Origin: Cyclobacteriaceae bacterium
GTDB taxonomy: Bacteria; Bacteroidota; Bacteroidia; Cytophagales; Cyclobacteriaceae
Direction of reading: 5' to 3'
DNA length: 64,000 bases
NCBI GenBank assembly: GCA_022841475.1
Contig: JALHRJ010000001.1
Location: 27,430 to 91,429, forward strand
In this document: piece after piece, positions 40,163-49,100 of the stretch
How the letters are laid out: each line of letters begins with the position of its first letter
Numbering within the stretch: position 1 is the first letter of the stretch
Position numbers and translations under genes: made by a program
The notes under the pieces: model-generated
The model's input: only the letters and a program-made list of their open reading frames with translations
What the model was told of the DNA's origin: nothing
Database searches by the model: none

Positions 40163-41223
40163 ACAGAAGCATTTTAGTAATTGAAGATAACCTGGAGATG
40201 TGCGAAAATATCGCCTCCATTCTAAAACTTGCGAACTATCAGGTGTACACTGCCAATAATGGTAGGTTAGGGATTGAATTAGTACAAAAATATCAACCCG
40301 ATTTAATTTTATGCGACATCATGATGCCTGATCTGGATGGATATGGCGTTTTGCATATCCTCAACAAGAATCCTTCTACGGCTAATATTCCTTTCATTTT
40401 CCTAACCGCAAAAAGCGAACACAAAGATTTTAGAATGGGCATGAATCTGGGAGCAGATGATTATATCACCAAACCCTTTGATGGACTTGAATTATTCAAT
40501 GCTATTGAACTGCGACTGAAAAAATATGACTTAATCAAAACTACGTTTCGTAATAATGTAACTGACATTAACGATTTTTTCGACAAAACAAGGCAACTTC
40601 CAGGATTTCAAAAAATCTCACCAGGCCGGCTGAGCCGTATTTACAAGAAAAAAGATTTCGTATTTATGGAAGGGGCTCAGCCGCTTCATCTATACTTTAT
40701 TTCAAAAGGCCAGGTAAAAACCTACAAATCAACCAACGATGGAAAAGAATTAATCACCGGCATTCATCATGAAGGTGAGTTCATAGGATTTCTTCCACTA
40801 TTGGAGAATAAGCCTAATAATGAAACTGCGGTGGTTTTAAAGGAAGCAGAAATCTACCTGATACCACAGCAGGATTTTCTTACTATGATCTACACGAACA
40901 AAGAAATAGCCAGAAAATTCATATCCATGTTATCAAGCAACTTATATAATGCCGAAAATTTATTACTTGAACTTGCCTATCAGTCAGTAAGGCAACGAGT
41001 ATCCACTGCTTTGATTAAACTTAATAACAATCATCGGCCGCAAGAAAATGGTGATTCTTATATTATTACCGTTACGAGAAAAGATATTGCAGGAATGGTA
41101 GGTACATCCACAGAGTCGTTAAACCGAACTCTTGCCGACTTTAAAGAAGAAGGTATTATCGAAATATTAGATAAGGGACTTCGGATTTTAGATTTGAAAG
41201 ATCTGGAATTAGTGAAAAATTGA
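40159..41223 (+). CDS. Response regulator with REC, cNMP-binding-like and Crp-type HTH domains
   Basis: REC 'LVIEDNLEMCENI...DLILCDIMMPDLDGYG...DDYITKPFD'; CRP core 'HLYFISKGQVKTYKSTNDGKELITGIHHEGEFIGFLPLL'; HTH 'VTRKDIAGMVGTSTESLNRTLADFKEEGII'. Confidence 0.95.
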   Translation: MNRSILVIEDNLEMCENIASILKLANYQVYTANNGRLGIELVQKYQPDLILCDIMMPDLDGYGVLHILNKNPSTANIPFIFLTAKSEHKDFRMGMNLGADDYITKPFDGLELFNAIELRLKKYDLIKTTFRNNVTDINDFFDKTRQLPGFQKISPGRLSRIYKKKDFVFMEGAQPLHLYFISKGQVKTYKSTNDGKELITGIHHEGEFIGFLPLLENKPNNETAVVLKEAEIYLIPQQDFLTMIYTNKEIARKFISMLSSNLYNAENLLLELAYQSVRQRVSTALIKLNNNHRPQENGDSYIITVTRKDIAGMVGTSTESLNRTLADFKEEGIIEILDKGLRILDLKDLELVKN

Positions 41224-41229
41224 GAGACT

Positions 41230-41700
41230 TTAGATACGTAGCATTCCCTGTTGCGCACTGTGCTTCTTGACAGTAGAATTTGGCCGCTCAATCAAATATT
41301 CCCATCCTGGCGAATCAACCAATTCATCACGTATTTCTTTAAAGATCCAAACTAACTCGTCATCCTTGGATGATCGCACCAATTCACCATTTTCATTCAC
41401 ATTCAATGAGGACTGCCTGTTTGCCGTTGATATTGAAAATGCAATAGTCTTTAAATGTCTTAATTTTGGGTTTGACCGAATTTCTATCAAAGAATCTATT
41501 TTATCGTTCTCATTCAAGTTTGAATCAATCAAAACCAGATCAGGAAGTTCACTGTTAGACCTCAGCCTGGTTGTGAAGTAGTCCGTTAGTTCTGCGCTAT
41601 TATTCACAAAATCCATAGAATGTGCAACATTTAAATCTTTAAACGCAAACATTGCAAAGAGTCTGTTATCCGAATCCGCATCAACCATCAATATTTTCAT
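41230..41700 (-). CDS. Response regulator receiver-like protein
   Basis: 'MKILMVDADSDNRLFAMFAF...DLVLIDSNLNENDKIDSL'. Confidence 0.7.
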   Translation of the reverse strand: MKILMVDADSDNRLFAMFAFKDLNVAHSMDFVNNSAELTDYFTTRLRSNSELPDLVLIDSNLNENDKIDSLIEIRSNPKLRHLKTIAFSISTANRQSSLNVNENGELVRSSKDDELVWIFKEIRDELVDSPGWEYLIERPNSTVKKHSAQQGMLRI

Positions 41701-42044
41701 ATTCTTACCCTATTATCTCCTGAGATATACCCAATATCATGACGCAAGTTGGGAGGTTTGAAAAGATTAGTCATTACAAGTAATACCCGGATTATTATAT
41801 AAACCACAGATTTATCTGGTATTATTTATACCGGATTGTGGCGAAGACAGAAAGAATTCTGCCACACGGATGAGTTATTGAGCGATTATTTCCTCAACAA
41901 GAAAATAAATCCACATAGGAGTAAAGAAATGAGTTTAAACACTTTGAATGATGGCAAATCATTGTGGTATGGTTATCTCTATAAGAATAATAGGAGTGAT
42001 CTGTCGAATCTATCCTTTCGAACAATATAAAAATAAATACAATT

Positions 42045-42458
42045 ATGAAAGCAAGAACTATTCTAACATTCATGGCGATCGTTCTGATTATGTTACAAGC
42101 GCCAATGACTTTCGCTCAAACTGCCAACAAATCTCTTGATGGTTGGACTCTGTTGGGAACTCGCACAGTGGATTATACCCTGGACCGTGATGTGGTATCA
42201 ATATCCAACAATCAACATTTCTCCGAACTGAAGTTTATGGTGAAAAACGGAACGCTTAAAATGCACAAGTGCACAGTTCATTTTGCAGATGGTGACACCA
42301 AAGATATTTCATTTCCTGATGAAGTGAATAAAACAAATGATGGTCGTATCCTTGATTTAAAAGGAAGTAATAAAACGATTGAAAAGGTTATCTTTTGGTA
42401 TGATACCAAAAACGAATCTAATAACAAATCCATTGTGGAACTTTGGGGTAGAAAGTAA
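42045..42458 (+). CDS. Secreted hypothetical protein (DUF2541-like)
   Basis: Signal peptide 'LQAPMTFAQT', beta-rich domain 'SELKFMVKNGTLKMHKCTVHFADGDT'. Confidence 0.5.
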   Translation: MKARTILTFMAIVLIMLQAPMTFAQTANKSLDGWTLLGTRTVDYTLDRDVVSISNNQHFSELKFMVKNGTLKMHKCTVHFADGDTKDISFPDEVNKTNDGRILDLKGSNKTIEKVIFWYDTKNESNNKSIVELWGRK

Positions 42459-42478
42459 TGCCAATAAGCAGATCACTT

Positions 42479-42507
42479 AAAAGGATCCTCGCAATGGGAT
42501 CCTTTTT
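42479..42507 (+). terminator. Rho-independent terminator
   Basis: AAAAGGATCC-tcgcaatg-GGATCCTTTTT. Confidence 0.85.
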
Positions 42508-42575
42508 AATTTAATGAAAACTGAAAGACAATTTAATAAAAAGTCCCTACACATTTTTATGCTTAACGTAAAACC

Positions 42576-43136
42576 ATGAAACTGTATGTAAGAAATATGG
42601 CCTGCCTCAGTTGCAAGGTTGTGATAAAAGACGCATTGCAAGAACTAAACATAACGCCTATCAAAATAGATCTGGGTGAAATAGAAACTAAAGAAGATGT
42701 AGACCCCGATGAAAGGAAAAAATTTAATACCATCATAAAAAAAGCTGGTCTTGAATTACTGGAAAATAAACAAGGCATTTTAATTGAGAAGATACGGGAA
42801 GTAATTATTGATTATGTATACCATACAGATGAAAAAATAATTACCAATTTCTCTGATGTATTAAGTAAAAAGCTTGACTACAATTATACTTATCTAGCCA
42901 ATTTTTTTTCTGAGATAGAAGCTACAACTATTGCACAATATGTGATTTCACTTAAAATTGAACGCATTAAGGAACTGATCATGTTCGAGGAATTAACTTT
43001 ATCCGAGATCGCACACAAATTACACTATAGTAGCGCTGCTCATTTATCAACTCAATTTAAGAAAATAACCGGGTTAACTCCTTCGCACTTCAAAGCATTG
43101 AAAGATAAAAGAAGAAAAGCTATTCAGGATATATAA
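42576..43136 (+). CDS. AraC-family regulator with N-terminal HMA-like CxxC domain
   Basis: 'MKLYVRNMACLSCKVVIKDAL' N-terminus; AraC HTH 'LTLSEIAHKLHYSSAAHLSTQFKKITGLTPSHFK'. Confidence 0.85.
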   Translation: MKLYVRNMACLSCKVVIKDALQELNITPIKIDLGEIETKEDVDPDERKKFNTIIKKAGLELLENKQGILIEKIREVIIDYVYHTDEKIITNFSDVLSKKLDYNYTYLANFFSEIEATTIAQYVISLKIERIKELIMFEELTLSEIAHKLHYSSAAHLSTQFKKITGLTPSHFKALKDKRRKAIQDI

Positions 43137-43143
43137 ATTATAC

Positions 43144-46100
43144 CTACTTCAATTCCAGAAGAGATTCAGTGTCTATATCTAAAGTATTCTGATCTCTGTT
43201 GCCCAGCGAAATTATAACGACATGTTCCTTACCGTCATTGACCATCTCAAAATAATCTGTGTGTTGGGCAACTCCATCTAGTAGTACCCCTCCTACTTTA
43301 CCAGCCTTCTGTTTTACTTCAATAAAATAATGCGAGGTTTCAAACCTGTATCGCATCGAAAAAGATTTCCAATGGGCTGGAATACAGGGTTCAAACCTTA
43401 CGATTGTCCCCTCCCTTCGTAAACCAAGAAAAGACTCAGTGATCAGTTGATACATCCATCCAGCAGAGCCGGTGTACCATGTCCACCCGCCCCTACCTGT
43501 ATGCGGATATACCCCATACACATCGGCTGCCATAACATACGGCTCCACTTTATAAATAGCTGTTTGACGTGAAGTGCTGCTATGAAGAATTGGGTTTATT
43601 AACTTCAATAGCTCCTCCGTTTTTTCAACATCACCCAATTTTGCAAAAGCCATCACAGCCCAGATCGCAGCATGTGTATATTGACCTCCATTCTCACGAA
43701 CTCCGGGCACATATCCCTTAATATAGCCTGGATCCATATCAGCTTTATCAAATGGTGGCTCCAACAACTGTATCAATCCCTTATCACGATTTACAAGGAA
43801 CTTGTTCATGGCCTCCATCGCTTTAGCTATTCTTTCTGCTTCTCCAGCTCCGGAAAGGACTGACCAACTCTGTGAGATAGCATCAATTTTACATTCTTCA
43901 TTATTTCGTGAACCCATCGGTGACCCATCATCAAAATAAGCGCGCAGATACCATTCTCCATCCCAGGCATTTTTTGTTAAATTTTCCTTTAGCCGGGTCA
44001 CCTGTTCATCACACTCAGTTGCAAATTCAACATCACCCTGAAGTATAGCAATTTTTGAAAACTTAATTAAAACATCGTATAGAAAAAATGCAAGCCAAAT
44101 ACTTTCACCACGACCTTCAATGCCCACGAGATTCATTCCGTCATTCCAGTCACCGGAGCCCATCAATGGAAGGCCATGTTCACCATATCGATAACCGTGA
44201 ATAATCGCTTGCTTACAATGTTCGTAAAGCGTAGCCTGTGAATCCAGGGTAACTGGTAAATCATAGTAAGATTCTTCATCTTCATTCAGATACCGGCCCT
44301 GTAAAAATGGAACCGACTCCGCCAATATCTGCACATCTCCCGTTGTTGCAATATACCGACTGGTAACAAACGGAAGCCATAAAAAATCATCAGAACACAT
44401 AGTGCGAACACCGCGTCCTTGTGGCGGATGCCACCAATGCTGTACATCTCCTTCAACAAACTGACGTGAAGCACAGCGTAAAATTTGTTGTCGGGTTAGA
44501 ATAGGCTGCGTATGCATTACTGCCAGTGTATCCTGAAGTTGATCACGATAGCCAAACGCACCGCCCGATTGATATAAACCACTGCGGCCCCACAACCGGC
44601 ATGATATTACCTGATACAACAACCAACCATTTGTTAAAATATTAACAGATTCGTCCGGTGTATGAATCTGTACTGCACCTAACGTGTCCTTCCAGAATTG
44701 GTGCACCCGATCAAGAGATTGCGTAACTGCTACACTATTCTGAAAACGCTGAATCGTTTCCCTGGCTGTATGCAAATCTTTACCAGCTCCCAGCTTGAAG
44801 ATAATTTTTCTTGTTTGTCCGCTCTCTAGTACAAAATCAACTTGAATGGCAGCACAAGGATCCATGTTGGCTCCTGATTTGCCAGAGAGATTTAGCCGAC
44901 TCATTGCTTCGGGATTTCGAAGGGAACCATTTCGTCCGATAAATTCTGTACGATCTGTTGTATAGGTATATTCCGGAGCATCGACATCGAAGAAGGCTAC
45001 ATAATTTTGGAATTCAGTATTAAAGGAGTTTCTGGTTATTAAGGCCCCTGTTTCAGAATCTAATTCAGTAACTACATGCATAACAGACTTAGATTTCAAC
45101 TCACCCAGAATCCATTCTACAAATCCGGTAGCTGAAAGCTTTCGCGTACGCCCTGACTGATTAACAACATTTATTTCGATGAACTTTACAGGTAACTCAT
45201 GATCAACATAGATGCAGATCTCCGATCGAATCCCGTCTTCCAGATGTTCAAATTTACTGTACCCAAATCCATGTTTCGTAACATATGTAGTTGAACTTTT
45301 CGCAGGCAATCCCAGGGGCGACCAAAACTGAGCACTTTCATTATCCCGCAGATAGAAAGCTTCGCCTGTACTATCAAGAACTGGGTCATTTCTCCAGGGA
45401 GTTAATCTAAACTCGTGAGCATTTTCGAACCATGTATAACTAGAACCACTTTCAGAAATAAGAGTACCAAAATGTGGATTGGCAATAACATTAATCCATG
45501 GCAGGGGTGTGTGTACGCTATTTCCTGTAACAATAACATACTCTTTTCCAGTTGGTGAAAAACCTCCGGTACCATTAAAGAACTGAAGATCTTTCGGAGT
45601 TTCAATTGACTGATTAATTATTGGGTGCAGTCGCGTAGGAACTAATTTAAGAACCGGAGCTTTTGCTGTTGTGCGCTTGCTCAACTGATCTTCTAAAGTG
45701 CCTCGCGTATCAGAGACAACAAGCCTCGCTACGGTTTCCAGGAGAATTCTATCTTCCTGCGTTACCTGATCTATAGGCCTTACAAAAACCCGACCCTTGC
45801 GCTCAACGGACATTGTTCCAATTCCTGCTGCAATTAAGCCTTGAATCTGATCTTGCAAAACCTGTCGATAGCCACTCGGGTCTTCATTAAGAATGATTAC
45901 ATCAACCGCCAGGCCTTTCATATGCCAGTATGCCTGCGCTTTTATCAATTGTTTAACCAATACTATACTTTCTGAATCCGTTAACAATAACAGTACAATT
46001 GGTAAATCACCAGATATCGAGTAACTCCACAAAGCAGATTGCCCCCGAAGGTTTTTAAAAATTACACTGGGGTGTGCTCGTAATACGGGATTAAGATAAA

Positions 46101-49100
46101 GAATGGAGCTAGCCAATTTACTGTATACCTGTGCATCAGCCTCTGTAGCTCCTATTTGTCGTATTACTACCTGGCTATGCGTCCATGCTAATTCAAATGC
46201 CCGATCTCGTAATTGCTTATCCTGATATTTATCAATTAAGCTTTGATTTATTTCGCGGGTATCAGCAGCTCCGGTTACCATATCAACAATAGCTGCTTCA
46301 CCAACACCTAACACAATTTTATATTGAATGGAAACAATAGGGTCTAGTACGGAACCTTGAGAGCCGGATAATGAGTTAGTGCTACTCATTGCAACGGGAT
46401 TGCTTAATGAGTACCCCCGGCCAATAAATTTACTTCGGTCAGTCTCGTATGAAATTTCCGTTGGCTCTACACCACTAACTTTCATTAAGTGAAACATCCA
46501 TGGAGGATTTTCTTGTTTGGATCGGGCTCTTCGGGTGCAACTAATTACATTTTGATGTTCATTAATTTCAGTTTGAACAAAAAGATTACTGAACGCAGGA
46601 TGCGCATCATCTGCAGCAGGGGCGGCCAACACCACTTCTCCATAACTGGTTACATCCATAGTTCTTTTACTGCGTGAATGATTTATAATATGCACACGTC
46701 TTATTTCTACATCATCTTCGGGTGAAACAATGATTACCGTGTACGTTTCAATACCCTCGTCTCGTCTTCTAAACTCTGCGCGGCCTTGCGAAAATATCGC
46801 CTCATAATTGTCAGCAGCTTTCAAAGTTGGTTGATAAGCGGTAGACCAGAATAGTTGGTTATCTAAATCGCGGATATAACAAAACATTCCCCAATTATCA
46901 CACGTTGCATCTTCACGCCAACGGGTAACAGCCAAATCGCGCCAACGACTATAGCCACCACCCGCATTGGTAATCATAATAAAATACCGGCCATTCGATA
47001 ACAGTTGAACTTCGGGAATCAGGGTATGCGGTGTGGTTATAATTCGGATTTCCGGAGTAACGGAAGGCGAGGTCACATTCTTATTGTCAGTGGAGCCGGA
47101 ATAGAAGCCCGTTGATTTAGGAACCCGCTCTTGCAATAATAATAATGCAGTTTGCAATTGCGTATCGTTCTCAAATCGCTTTTGCATAAGTTGACCCAAC
47201 AGGAGTGATGACAGTGAGAGCAAACTCATACCCTGATGATGTGCCATAAAGGTTTGAATGATTGCATGTGTTTGTCCACGTGACAGTCGAGTGGGTGTAT
47301 AATCAATAGCCTCGAAAAAGCCATACTTTCCTTCAAACCCAAGTGACTTCATTCTTTCCAAATTATTACAAGCAGCCTGAGGATCAATCATCAATGCTAA
47401 CACAGTGGCATAAGGTGCAATAACTAAATCTTGACCCAATCCACGCTTGAAGCCCAACCCCGGAATTCCGAATGCCTTATACTGATATGTTAAATGTGTA
47501 TCAACCAAATTATAGCAGGACTCCGAAATACCCCAAGGGATATCATTTATTTCACCATACTCAATTTGCTTTTTAACTGAACCAATGCCCATCTCGTCAA
47601 GCAGCGTTTTTTTATAGGTAGGCATAACTAAAGCAGGCATTAAATATTCAAACATGGATCCGCTCCATGAAAGTAAAACCGGAGTAGTGCCAGCGGTAGT
47701 TAGTCTTCTTCCCAAAGCAAACCAACTTTCTTGCGGAAGTTTACCTTGAGCAATTGCTACAAACAACCCAAGTCTTGCTTCAGAAGCTAACAAATCATAA
47801 AAGCCTGCATCGCGCTGATGGTCATCAACGGTATATCCGATCGCCAATAAGTGATGCGACTTATCATATAAGAAATCATAATCCTGATCTGTAAACTCTA
47901 AACACTTCGCAGCAAGAATTTGCAGTGTTGCTATTCTTTGGCGAGCATATGTGCTAGCCCTATGAACACATTGTTCGAAATGGTTTAGCCAATGATTTTC
48001 GGCTTCAGAGTTTTGAGGATCTGCTAACTTTGTAACTTCTGAAATAATATCCCTATCCATCCTCGCCAGCTCGTTCAGTGTAGGAATTCCAGAAACTAGT
48101 TTATGATCTATAAATTTTTCTGGTATTGCAAGATCAAACAACCAGGGTGCGCCCAACAAAAGATCGGCCTGAATAGACAGTAATTGCCGTTCAGCTGCGA
48201 TGAGCCATACCAATGCATCGACTGAACGACCATGAAGGGAAGTCATACAAGTTGTAAGCCTAAACAAAACAGCTTCGAAATGAACTTTGAGAGACGGTAA
48301 CTGAAAATCTTGCGTTTCCACCGATGCCTGTAATTCAAATAAAAGTAAATGCAAATCCTTTTCCTTCTGTGGAATTTCATTAAGGGCAAGCTGAAGAGTA
48401 TCCTGCAAGCCAAGCATATACTTGTGTTCCACAATTCGGTGATGGGGTATTTCCTGTAAACCCTGCCGCAATGTGAACAGATGCCCGGCAAGGTTGCCAC
48501 TATCCACGGTTGAAATATAACGTGGGTGCAATACACTCATGTTAAGTGTATCATACCAATTAAAAAAATGTCCAGACCACCGATCAAGCTTACTAAGAGT
48601 AGAAAATGTATTCGTAGTCCGATCAATAAGTTGATTAACCGTTACATACCCAAAATCAAAAGCGGCAAGATTGGCCAAAAGCGACAACCCAATATTGGTT
48701 GGAGATGTTCGGTGCGCAACAACAGGAACCGGAAACTGTTGTAAGTTATCGGGGGGCAGCCAATTATCTTCTTTCGTTACATAGTTTTCAAAGAATGACC
48801 AGGTTTTTCGCGCAAGCCCTCGTAAATAAAGTTTCTGGTCTTCATTTAATATAGATATTTCAGAGTCTAAAGGCTTACCAAGCAGGTTAACAATAAGCGG
48901 AGATAGCGACCATACCAACAAAATAGGTAGTACCATAAAAAGTGCTGGTGACGATACATTAATTAGGTGGATTAAAAGCCCCATAGATAAGGCAGGTGCA
49001 ATCCACATGGTGCGATACGTTGTAAGTAAATTTTCCTTTGAACTTACTATAGATCCTGATGCACTCCACTCTAATAATCTTTTACCACTAATGACTACAC

